From contig PLDE01000095.1 of assembly GCA_003135035.1 (NCBI GenBank), positions 1 through 6,026 on the forward strand: DNA of 6,026 nt, read 5' to 3'. Within the stretch, counting starts at the first letter, position 1; each line of letters begins with the position of its first letter. Positions 1 to 5,693 of this stretch are shown in pieces. The translations under genes were made by a program, and so were the position numbers. Source of the stretch: Candidatus Dormiibacterota bacterium (GTDB taxonomy: Bacteria > Chloroflexota > Dormibacteria > Aeolococcales > Bog-877). The notes under the pieces were generated by a model. The model ran no database searches. It was not told the origin of the DNA and saw nothing but the letters and a program-made list of their open reading frames with translations.

Positions 1-151
1 CGGTCTGGAGAAGACTCCCCCAACCGAGATCCGTGATGAGAACTTCGGCCCCCAGGCGAGCGCCGGCCGGCAGCGGCGACACCTAAGCGGGCGAACCGAC
101 CGACGCGATCATGCGATCTCTCGAGCGTTCGATTCAGCTTCACCTTGCATA
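1..151. other. Left-edge stretch with no assignable gene
   Basis: I see no convincing gene here. One forward frame is open from the left edge to a TAA at 84-86 and could be the last 27 or so codons of a gene that begins outside the window, but its translation (arginine- and proline-rich) matches no family I recognise. A second forward frame is also open, so coding cannot be decided. The segment from about 87 leads into the promoter and operator of the ArsR gene. Confidence 0.4.
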
Positions 152-173
152 TTACCGCTCGGTTATGTAACCT
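145..173 (+). promoter_or_regulatory. Putative promoter of the arsR-SRPBCC operon (leaderless)
   Basis: TTGCAT at 145-150 resembles a -35 box, and TAACCT at 168-173 fits the loose actinobacterial -10 pattern TAnnnT with a 17-nt spacer. A -10 box ending at 173 predicts transcription starting at about 180-181, which is the A of the ATG at 181. No Shine-Dalgarno sequence precedes that ATG, which agrees with a leaderless message. The boxes are weak, so this is a prediction from spacing and context. Confidence 0.45.
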
Positions 174-181
174 GTAGGTTA
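152..181. promoter_or_regulatory. Tandem palindromic operator for the ArsR-type repressor
   Basis: Two palindromes of the form T(T/A)ACC-N4-GGTTA occur at 152-165 (TTACC/GGTTA, one mismatch) and 168-181 (TAACC/GGTTA, perfect), offset by 16 bp. The flanks also repeat directly: ACC-N4-GGTTATG at 154-167 and again at 170-183. The inner half-sites also make the palindrome GGTTATGTAACC at 161-172. The second copy covers the predicted -10 box and touches the start codon, so a bound dimer would block transcription. Binding by the adjacent ArsR-type protein is inferred from position and the symmetry expected of dimeric winged-helix repressors. Confidence 0.6.
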
Positions 182-516
182 TGTCGCTCCCGTCCGCTCA
201 GCTCGATCGCACCTTCGCTGCTCTCGCCCACCCGGCGCGGCGCCAGATTCTCTCCCGCCTCACCCTGGGACAGGCATCGGTAACAGAGCTGGCCCAACCC
301 TTCGCCATGAGCCAGCCGGCCATCTCCAAGCATCTCAAGGTTCTCGAGCTAGCCGGCCTGGTGGAGCGGGGACAGGACGCCCAGTGGCGTCCCTGCAGGC
401 TGCGCGCCGTGCCGCTCAAGCAGGTCTCCGACTGGGTCAACGACTACCGGCGCTTTTGGGAACAGAGCCTTGATCGATTGGACGATTACCTTCGAAAAGT
501 ACAAGAGGAGGAGTGA
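181..516 (+). CDS. ArsR-family winged-helix transcriptional repressor
   Basis: This 111-residue protein is a small dimeric winged helix-turn-helix DNA-binding regulator of the ArsR/SmtB type. Residues 8-27 carry the typical opening helix (FAALAHPARRQILSRL). The helix-turn-helix spans about 33-57, with recognition helix SQPAISKHLKVLE at 44-56 followed by AGLVER, and the wing lies at about 62-75. The C-terminal helix (about 84-108, VNDYRRFWEQSLDRLDDYL) is typical of the subgroup encoded beside SRPBCC proteins. The only cysteine is Cys72 and there is no metal-binding CxC motif, so metal sensing is unlikely; the inducer is unknown. The ATG at 181 has no ribosome binding site and is probably read from a leaderless message. 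The stop is 3 nt before the SRPBCC gene, so the two are co-transcribed, and the palindromes upstream suggest autorepression. Confidence 0.93.
   Translation: MSLPSAQLDRTFAALAHPARRQILSRLTLGQASVTELAQPFAMSQPAISKHLKVLELAGLVERGQDAQWRPCRLRAVPLKQVSDWVNDYRRFWEQSLDRLDDYLRKVQEEE
505..511 (+). promoter_or_regulatory. Strong Shine-Dalgarno site of the SRPBCC gene
   Basis: GAGGAGG lies 8 nt before the ATG at 520 and inside the last codons of the arsR-type gene. It fixes the start of the downstream gene and implies translational coupling across the 3-nt gap. The first gene of the operon has no such site. Confidence 0.8.
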
Positions 517-519
517 GCC

Positions 520-1425
520 ATGACTGACACCACGACCCATCGGGCGATCACCATCGTGCGCACCTTCGATGCCCCCCGCGACCTGGTCTTCCGGGCATGG
601 ACCGAGGCGGATCGGCTGTCTCAGTGGTGGGGACCCGACGACTTCTCCGTCTCGGCTGCGGAGTCCGACCCGCGGGTCGGTGGCACCCTGAAGCTGGTTA
701 TGCGCGGACCTGATGGGGTGGACATGCCTCTCAACGCCGTCTATCTGGCCGTGGTGGCGCCCGAGTTGCTGGTCGTGGAGTCCACTGCCTCAGACGGCGA
801 CGGGCACCTGCTCCTCCAGGCCAAGCACACGGTGACCTTCGCCGACCGCGCCGGTAAGACGGAGGTCACCGTGCATGCGGAGGCAACCGCCCTGGTCCCC
901 GACCCGAAGGTCATGCTCGGAGGAATGCGAGCTGGCTGGAACCAGAGCTTGCAGTGCCTGGACGACCTGCTCAGTGGCGCACTCGAACGCCAACTGGTCG
1001 TCACCCGACTGCTGGCAGCCCCGCCCGACCGGGTCTTCGAGATGTGGACGAATCGGGACCATGTAGCCAACTGGTGGGGACCCGACGGCTTCACCATCAC
1101 GCACCTAGAGATGGATGTTCGGCCCGGCGGCAGCTGGCGCTTCACCATGCACGGACCCGACGGAGTCGACTACCCCAACACCATCATCTACGACGAGATC
1201 AGCCCGCCCGAACGCCTCGTCTACACCCACCTGGCACCCCGCTTTCAGACCACGGTCACCTTCGAGGAGATGCTCGGTATGACAGCGCTGACCATGCGCC
1301 TGGTCTTCGAAACCACCCACCAGCGCGACGTCACTGCCGCGCAATACCACGCCCAAGAAGGCGCCGAACAGACGCTCAACCGACTCGCCGAGCTGGTTCA
1401 GGCGGCATCGGCAGCGACCGTCTAG
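520..1425 (+). CDS. Tandem two-domain SRPBCC (AHSA1-like) protein
   Basis: This 301-residue protein is a head-to-tail pair of SRPBCC/AHSA1-type domains, a helix-grip fold that holds hydrophobic ligands; the family is named after the C-terminal domain of the Hsp90 co-chaperone Aha1. Domain 1 covers about residues 9-150 and domain 2 about 157-298. Each starts with a beta strand (ITIVRTFDAP; LVVTRLLAAP), then FxxW and WWGPD(D/G)F at 36-42 and 185-191, then M(R/H)GPDGVD, and closes with a long helix rich in Leu and Gln. Single-domain members are usually about 140-170 residues, so this is a duplication or fusion with a period of about 149 residues. No signal peptide or membrane segment is seen, so it should be cytosolic. 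Pairing with an ArsR-type regulator is common for this family, and the regulator probably controls it. The ligand is unknown and no enzymatic activity can be read from the sequence. Confidence 0.9.
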   Translation: MTDTTTHRAITIVRTFDAPRDLVFRAWTEADRLSQWWGPDDFSVSAAESDPRVGGTLKLVMRGPDGVDMPLNAVYLAVVAPELLVVESTASDGDGHLLLQAKHTVTFADRAGKTEVTVHAEATALVPDPKVMLGGMRAGWNQSLQCLDDLLSGALERQLVVTRLLAAPPDRVFEMWTNRDHVANWWGPDGFTITHLEMDVRPGGSWRFTMHGPDGVDYPNTIIYDEISPPERLVYTHLAPRFQTTVTFEEMLGMTALTMRLVFETTHQRDVTAAQYHAQEGAEQTLNRLAELVQAASAATV

Positions 1426-1440
1426 AGCAGATGGCCAGAA

Positions 1441-1477
1441 AATCTCGCCGCCCCTGGTAACTCTCGGCGGCGAGATT
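1441..1477 (+). terminator. 12-bp perfect hairpin after the SRPBCC gene
   Basis: AATCTCGCCGCC at 1441-1452 is the exact reverse complement of GGCGGCGAGATT at 1466-1477, with a 13-nt loop. It begins 15 nt past the TAG of the SRPBCC gene, where a terminator is expected. No T-run follows, so it is not a textbook intrinsic terminator. It could be a U-less terminator of the kind proposed for actinobacteria, or a 3' end-protecting stem. Confidence 0.6.
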
Positions 1478-1620
1478 GCCGTCTCAGGCCCAAAGACCCA
1501 GAGAATCTTCGAAACCGGCCTACCCGAGGGCAACCTGGTGAGACCTGCTCGCTGCGCCCCAGCACCACCACGTCTAGTTATACGCAGGCAGGCTGGATTC
1601 GCCTGACCGGCAGAGGATGC
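1478..1620. other. Non-coding or decayed sequence before the metE fragment
   Basis: No complete gene is seen. Near 1587-1622 a frame different from the one used downstream reads SPDRQRMRSR, which loosely resembles the segment preceding the catalytic histidine region in MetE-like proteins. It may be a further frame-shifted remnant. The sequence from 1478 to about 1580 matches nothing I recognise. Confidence 0.35.
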
Positions 1621-2069
1621 GATCCCGGCCAGATCAACGCGGCCATCGCCGACCGACCTGCGGGCATGGCGGTCACCACCCACTCCTGCCCGGGGAACTT
1701 CCGATCCTACTGGGCGGCGGAGGGTGGCTACGACCTCGTGGCCGAGGCGCTCTTCAGCGAGTTGCAGGTCGACGGGTTCTTTTTGGAATTCGATGACGCC
1801 CGGTCGGGGAGCTTCGCCACCTGCGCTTCGTGCCACCGGGCAAGATGGTGGTGTTGGGGCTGGTCACCACCAAGCGGGGAGCCCTCGAAGGCAAGGACGA
1901 GCTGAAGCGCCGGATCGAAGAGGCTAGCCGTTATGTCCCCCTGGAGCGGCTCTGCCTATCTCCCCAATGCGGCTTATCCTCGACCTTCGAGGGGAATGAG
2001 CTGACCGTCGAGGACCAGCTCGCCAAGCTTCGCCTGGTGGTGGAGACAGCCGAGGAAGTCTGGGGCTGA
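1621..2069 (+). pseudogene. C-terminal fragment of a MetE-like methionine synthase, frameshifted
   Basis: The translation matches the C-terminal part of cobalamin-independent methionine synthase (methyltetrahydrofolate-type homocysteine methyltransferase, MetE/COG0620). One frame gives DPGQINAAIADRPAGM, then THSCPGNFRSYWAAEGGYD and VDGFFLEFDDARSGSF. It must switch frame at about 1819-1820, where one base appears to be missing, to continue LRFVPPGKMVVLGLVTTK, KDELKRRIEEA, LCLSPQCGLSST and AKLRLVVETAEEVWG, ending at TGA 2067-2069. The predicted zinc ligands are still present but split between frames: His 1681-1683, Cys 1687-1689, Glu 1786-1788 and Cys 1968-1970. Only about 150 of the roughly 370 (short form) or 750 (long form) residues of the family remain, and no start or N-terminal half is visible, so it is non-functional. 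Family assignment is firm; the exact subfamily and the 5' limit are uncertain. Confidence 0.85.
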
Positions 2070-2126
2070 GTTCCCCGGCCGCCGGAAGCCGAGTCCGAAA
2101 CTCCCCGCAGCCTGCTACGCAAACTC

Positions 2127-2142
2127 AGACCGGTTCCGGTCT
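2127..2142. repeat. Short perfect palindrome AGACCGG-TT-CCGGTCT
   Basis: Seven bases on each side of a TT centre form a perfect inverted repeat, 58 nt after the metE fragment's stop. The 2-nt centre is too short for an ordinary RNA loop, so a protein-binding site is as likely as a structure. It may also be chance. It touches the stop codon of the reverse-strand frame ending at 2141. Confidence 0.4.
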
Positions 2143-2437
2143 ACTCGACGCGGTAGGGTCCGCAGAGAGTTGTCGCCGGTGAGAACTCCAGCGTGGAGCC
2201 TGGAGTGGTCTCGCCGCGGGCATCGCACCTGCCGTCGGTGCCGTCACGTACCTTGCCTACCGCCGCTTCCGCCTCCGCCAAGAGCCGATACAGCGTCTCA
2301 ATATGGCGCTGGTGGCGCTCGCGGAGCGCCTCGTCTATCAGCGGTCCGTTTTACTTGGCTTCGGCATTCTTAGCCCGCAACTCAACCAAGCGTCCCTGCA
2401 ATGCGGCCGGGATCATCATCTGGTCCAGCGCCCCCAT
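2141..2437 (-). pseudogene. Small reverse-strand gene interrupted by an in-frame TAA
   Basis: Reading leftwards from ATG at 2437, a frame encodes 28 residues (MGALDQMMIPAALQ, then GRLVELRAKNAEAK) and meets TAA at 2353-2351. The same frame then continues open for 69 codons (PLIDEALRERHQRHIETLY, then RLLAEAEAAVGKVRDG) to TAG at 2143-2141. Both halves use GC-rich third positions and form charged, amphipathic helices, as a real gene would, while the second half has no ATG or GTG start of its own. The simplest reading is a small helical protein gene inactivated by a nonsense mutation. Alternatively only the first 28 codons are translated, or the frame is a chance opening. I do not recognise a family. 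The ATG has no clear ribosome binding site. It lies 174 nt beyond the pstA stop on the same strand. Confidence 0.4.
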
Positions 2438-2454
2438 TTCGTCGACACTTACAA

Positions 2455-2503
2455 GCTAGCAGGGACGGGGCCGGTGAAACACCTCTCGACGTCCCCGGCT
2501 AGC
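2455..2503 (-). repeat. Long imperfect hairpin with GCTAGC ends
   Basis: GCTAGC (2455-2460) plus GGGACG (2462-2467) pairs with CGTCCC (2490-2495) plus GCTAGC (2498-2503). This gives 12 paired bases with a small internal bulge and a 22-nt loop. It lies between pstA and the broken small gene and may help end pst transcription or mark an old insertion edge. Confidence 0.5.
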
Positions 2504-2510
2504 GCAGTTG

Positions 2511-2530
2511 CGACACCAACCTGGGTGTCG
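2511..2530 (-). repeat. Hairpin CGACACC / GGTGTCG
   Basis: A 7-bp perfect stem with a 6-nt loop (AACCTG on the + strand) sits between two other hairpins downstream of pstA. There is no T-run on either side, so on its own it is a weak terminator candidate. Confidence 0.45.
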
Positions 2531-2534
2531 TCAA

Positions 2535-2561
2535 ACCCCCTCCCCATTCGGGACGGAGGGT
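2535..2561 (-). terminator. Probable terminator of the pst operon
   Basis: Read on the - strand, CCCTCC pairs with GGAGGG (2555-2560 with 2538-2543), with inner CCC-GAAT-GGG pairing possible, and a short GGTTT follows. It lies about 50 nt after the pstA stop codon, the correct place for the end of the pstBSCA message. The T-tract is short, so efficiency is uncertain; the two hairpins further on may act as back-up. Confidence 0.55.
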
Positions 2562-2611
2562 CAGCGCCGCTGCTAGTTCACACGGTGCCAGCACCTACCG
2601 CGCGCTCCGCC

Positions 2612-3499
2612 TCAGGAGAGCATCGAGGCCGAGTAGCGCGATGTCCACCGACTCACCAGGCGCCCGAGTGCGATCAGCACCAGCAGCATGCCAATCAAGA
2701 TCAGGCCGGCTGCACCGCCCAGTTCGTGGTCGGTCTTAGACGGCAGACTGATCCAGTAGAAAACTACGTACGTGAGATACCCCATCGAGTGCTGGAACGG
2801 CTGCAATGAGGGATTCTGGTCAGAGAAGCCAATCGTGTACAACAGCGGTGCTGTTTCCCCTACCCCAATTGCCACTGCGACCACCAGGCCAGAGATGATG
2901 GCGGGAATCGCGGGCGGTAGGACCGCCCGCCGAAGCGTAGTCAACCGCGAAAGGCCGAGAGCGATGGCGCCGTCTCGCAGGGTAGAGGGGACCTGCAAGA
3001 GCGCCACCTCGGTGGTCTTCACTACGTAGGGGAGCACGATCGCCGAGAGGGCTAGGATGCCCGCCAGCAAGGAGAAACCCCAGTGCAGTTCGATGTCCAG
3101 CACCACGTAGCCGACGAAGCCAACCACGATCGACGGGATGCCCGCCAGCGTCTCGTACCCGAGGCGGATCCAGGAACCCTGGCGAAGGTGGGAAAACTCG
3201 GCTAGATAGATGCCGCCGGCAATTCCCACCGGAGCGGTCACGACCAGGATCCCGCCGCAGAGAACGAGAGTACCCAAAATGGCATTCTGCAGGCCATCGT
3301 CGGGGGTGCCGGCAGTGAAAAGATGCCAGCCGAGGACGGGCCATGCCTGCTGCACCAGAGAAATCACGATCGATACCGAGGGAAAGATCACCAGCGCCAG
3401 AGCGATCAGACACAGCGTCCAGAATCCCAAATCCCGGAGGTGCCGGATCACTGGCTGCACATCAGATTCCCCGTCCGATCGGGAGGGGGACTCCGCCAC
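2612..3499 (-). CDS. pstA: Phosphate ABC transporter permease PstA
   Basis: This is the second membrane subunit of the high-affinity phosphate importer PstSCAB; with PstC it forms the channel across the cytoplasmic membrane. The 295 residues contain about six hydrophobic segments (roughly 26-50, 72-98, 113-135, 142-160, 198-222, 262-284). The coupling EAA-type loop, DGAIALGLSRLTTLRRAVLP (176-195), contacts the ATPase PstB. ETLAGIPSIVVGF (116-128) and GVGETAPLL (212-220) are typical of PstA. The length fits the family. The GTG start at 3499 lies inside pstC (38-nt overlap) and has only a weak ribosome binding site. A second GTG at 3460, one base after the pstC stop and preceded by GGGGA, would give 282 residues beginning just before the first membrane segment and may be the true start. 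It is the last gene of the operon. Confidence 0.95.
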   Translation of the reverse strand: MAESPSRSDGESDVQPVIRHLRDLGFWTLCLIALALVIFPSVSIVISLVQQAWPVLGWHLFTAGTPDDGLQNAILGTLVLCGGILVVTAPVGIAGGIYLAEFSHLRQGSWIRLGYETLAGIPSIVVGFVGYVVLDIELHWGFSLLAGILALSAIVLPYVVKTTEVALLQVPSTLRDGAIALGLSRLTTLRRAVLPPAIPAIISGLVVAVAIGVGETAPLLYTIGFSDQNPSLQPFQHSMGYLTYVVFYWISLPSKTDHELGGAAGLILIGMLLVLIALGRLVSRWTSRYSASMLS

Positions 3500-4535
3500 T
3501 CGCTCGCCGAATGATCAGCCGGCCCCCCAGGTTGGTGGCGATGGTGATTATCAGGAGCACGCATCCGAGGGCGGCCAGGGCGTGAACTGCCATGCCCGTG
3601 GCATCAGTCAGCGCCGAGTCAAGCAAATCGACGATCGACGCCGCCAGCGTTGAGAAGCTGCCGTAGATGTTGACCGGCAGCCGATCCAGCAGATTCCCGC
3701 TGATCATCAACACGGCCATGGTTTCCCCCAAGGCGCGGGCCCAACCCAGAAGGGACGCCGCCAGGATGCCGCGCCGCACGTAGGGTAGGGTCACCACCTT
3801 GACCGTTTCGTAGGGGGTCATCCCCAGGGCAAGCGCCCCCTCCTTGGCCAGGATTGGGACCGTGCGGATCAGCTCTCTGGTGGTGGCGGCGATGATCGGC
3901 ACGATCATCACGGCCAGTACCAGGGACGCGGTGAGAAGCCCTTCCCCAAATCCAACCGGGGCGCGGAAGAGGGGTATGAAGCCAAGCACGGACGCCAGCA
4001 CCGGATAGACGTGGGCAGCCATGAAGGGCCCGAAGAAGAGGACGCCCCAGAGCCCGTAGGCGACGCTCGGGATCCCCGCCAGCACTTCCAGAAAGACAGA
4101 CATGCCGCTTTGAAAACGGTACGGTACCCGCTCGGTGAGGGCCAGGACCGCCCCGACCGAGACCGGCACAGCTATCGCCAGGGCGATCACGGAGCAAGCG
4201 AGAGTCCCCACCATGAAGGGCAGAGCTCCGTAGGCAGCGCCATGGGGTGCAACGACTCCGTTGTGATGAGTCAGGGTGGGGGCGTAGAGCTGGCCGAAGG
4301 AGAAGATCTGACCCGTGAAGAAGCCCCAGCCGCTGAAGGTGAAGGCCGGGATCGCCTCCCGAATTATCTCGGCGGCCAGGAACAGCAGCATGCCGCTCGG
4401 CACCAGAGCGGCGACCAGGAATCCGAGCCGGGCCAGCCGATCGCGCCTCGTCAGGTCGCGGTCTCTGACGGCTCTCCTGGCCTGGGATCCGGCGGAGCCG
4501 GCGCTTTGGCCGGCCCCGCCTTCGCTGGTTATCAC
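3462..4535 (-). CDS. pstC: Phosphate ABC transporter permease PstC
   Basis: This is the first membrane subunit of the phosphate importer and partners PstA. The 357 residues begin with a charged cytoplasmic stretch rich in Arg and Asp (18-36), followed by a first membrane helix (about 36-58). A periplasm-side or external loop (about 60-105) precedes further membrane segments near 108-134, 146-170, 173-190, 200-218, 256-279 and 316-336. The EAA loop that docks on PstB is EGALALGMTPYETVKVVTLP (232-251). LEVLAGIPSVAYGLWG (149-164) and RALGETMAVLMISGN (267-281) are hallmark PstC motifs. The start is GTG at 4535, 30 nt after the pstS stop, without a strong Shine-Dalgarno site. It overlaps pstA by 38 nt if the longer PstA start is used, or leaves a 1-nt gap with the shorter one. 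Confidence 0.96.
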   Translation of the reverse strand: MITSEGGAGQSAGSAGSQARRAVRDRDLTRRDRLARLGFLVAALVPSGMLLFLAAEIIREAIPAFTFSGWGFFTGQIFSFGQLYAPTLTHHNGVVAPHGAAYGALPFMVGTLACSVIALAIAVPVSVGAVLALTERVPYRFQSGMSVFLEVLAGIPSVAYGLWGVLFFGPFMAAHVYPVLASVLGFIPLFRAPVGFGEGLLTASLVLAVMIVPIIAATTRELIRTVPILAKEGALALGMTPYETVKVVTLPYVRRGILAASLLGWARALGETMAVLMISGNLLDRLPVNIYGSFSTLAASIVDLLDSALTDATGMAVHALAALGCVLLIITIATNLGGRLIIRRASGGVPLPIGRGI

Positions 4536-4559
4536 CTGCGTGCTAGGAGATTTCGCGCA

Positions 4560-4574
4560 ACCGGATCAGCCGGT
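4560..4574 (-). repeat. Small stem-loop at the pstS stop codon
   Basis: ACCGG at 4560-4564 pairs with CCGGT at 4570-4574 around a 5-nt loop that overlaps the pstS stop (4566-4568). Such intercistronic stems can protect the upstream part of a message, which would favour excess of the binding protein over the channel proteins. The stem is only 5 bp, so chance is possible. Confidence 0.3.
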
Positions 4575-5693
4575 GATCTTCTGAATCGCGGCTTCCACTT
4601 TCGGGATCACGACCGCAGGCATGGCGACAAAGTCAACGGCCGTCAGGTTATCGGGAGTGGCGCCCGCGCTAGTTTTGATCGCCCAGGAAAAGAAGGTGCG
4701 AATGGCCTCGGCGAGCGCCTTGGTCTTCTGTTTCTTCTGGACTATCAGGTACTCGAAGTTGACGATCGGGTAGGCCTTGGCTCCCTTCTCATAGATGAGG
4801 GATTGGGTCAAGTTGGCCGGCGTTGAGCCGGCTCCCGCGGCCACCGCCGCCGTGATCGTGCTCTCAATGGGCCTGACGAACTTTCCAGACTTGTTCTGCA
4901 AGAGGCTCTCTTTCAGTCCAGCCTCGATCGCCTGGTTCTCCACACTGACTCCGATGTAGGCGATGCAGCCTGGAGTCGCGGTGCAGACCGTGATCATCCC
5001 GGGATTGCCCTCAGCCGTCAGCTCATTGCTCACAGCTGGCCAAGTCACGGTAGTCCCCTCGGAGGGACCGTTCGCCCACGCCTTGTTGGTGGCCGTGAGA
5101 AAGCTGGTGAAGATGAAGGTGTCACCCGAGGAGTCGACCCGGCGAACGGGCACGATGGCCAGGTTAGGCAGGGTCACGCCGGGGTTGAGGTGGGCGATTT
5201 GAGAAGCGTCCCAATTGGTGATCTTGCCCTGGTAGATCTCGGCCAGCACGTTGCCGGTGAACTTGAGATAAGACGGCGCTCCAGGCACGTTGTAGTCGAC
5301 CGCCTGCGCTGAGATCGCGATGGGGACGTTCATTAGGCCGGGGTTGGCGAGCGCATCCGCAGCTGACAGGTAGGCATCGGACCCGCCCAGGGTGGTCAGA
5401 CTTCCGATCGCGTCCGCGATCCCTAGTCCCGAGCCTCCCGCTGCGGGAGAGAGGGTGAGGTGCGGGTAGGCGGACGTCACCTGGGGGGCCAGCACCTCGA
5501 GGTAGGGGTAGAGCAGCGTGGATCCCGCTTCGGTCAGAGTGATCGGGCTGCTCGGGTTACCGGTCGGTAGCGCCTTTGGCTTCTTGGACTTGGCCAAGGC
5601 CACGTTGCCCCCAAAGCTACCGAGTATCAAGAGGCCCGCCACCAGCAGCAGCGATGTTCCGGATAGTCGTGAGACGAGTCGTTTCGGGCGCAT
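4566..5693 (-). CDS. pstS: Phosphate-binding protein PstS, secreted
   Basis: This is the extracytoplasmic solute-binding protein that captures inorganic phosphate and delivers it to PstC/PstA. I place the start at ATG 5693 (375 residues) and not ten codons upstream at 5723. GAAGGAGGA (5706-5698) sits 5 nt before it, and the product then begins MRPKRLVSR, a proper signal-peptide n-region. The hydrophobic core spans 14-29 and a type I cleavage site NVALA|KS lies at about 34/35. The signal has no cysteine, hence no lipobox. Ligand-site motifs typical of PstS are visible: TEAGSTLLYPY (54-64), GGSGLGI (86-92), LGGSDAYLS (102-110), IYQGKITNW (153-161), RRVDSSGDTFIF (184-195) and YPIVNFEYLIV (308-318). 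Cys237 and Cys243 could form a disulfide. It overlaps the 3' end of pstB by 77 nt and precedes pstC by 30 nt. Confidence 0.95.
   Translation of the reverse strand: MRPKRLVSRLSGTSLLLVAGLLILGSFGGNVALAKSKKPKALPTGNPSSPITLTEAGSTLLYPYLEVLAPQVTSAYPHLTLSPAAGGSGLGIADAIGSLTTLGGSDAYLSAADALANPGLMNVPIAISAQAVDYNVPGAPSYLKFTGNVLAEIYQGKITNWDASQIAHLNPGVTLPNLAIVPVRRVDSSGDTFIFTSFLTATNKAWANGPSEGTTVTWPAVSNELTAEGNPGMITVCTATPGCIAYIGVSVENQAIEAGLKESLLQNKSGKFVRPIESTITAAVAAGAGSTPANLTQSLIYEKGAKAYPIVNFEYLIVQKKQKTKALAEAIRTFFSWAIKTSAGATPDNLTAVDFVAMPAVVIPKVEAAIQKITG

Noticed and set aside
954..1460. A 168-codon + strand frame inside the SRPBCC gene
   Set aside because: It is an alternative frame of the same DNA, very rich in Arg, Pro and His and with no ribosome site. 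The SRPBCC frame is strongly supported.
1105..1836. A long open frame of 243 codons on the - strand
   Set aside because: It is antisense to the second SRPBCC domain and to the metE remnant, both of which have clear family motifs on the + strand. It arises from GC-rich codon bias and its translation shows no family features.
1478..2611. Insertion sequence or transposase in the gene-poor middle
   Set aside because: No transposase motifs, target-site duplications or terminal inverted repeats that pair across the region were seen. The content is better explained by gene decay.
2303..2809. A 168-codon + strand open frame from the gap into the end of pstA
   Set aside because: It crosses three hairpins and runs antisense to pstA. 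Its composition is unlike a folded protein, and the opposite strand explains both ends better.
4011..4826. A 271-codon + strand open frame across pstC and pstS
   Set aside because: It is antisense to two unmistakable genes and low in complexity (Gly, Arg, Asp, Glu), a typical shadow of GC-rich coding sequence.
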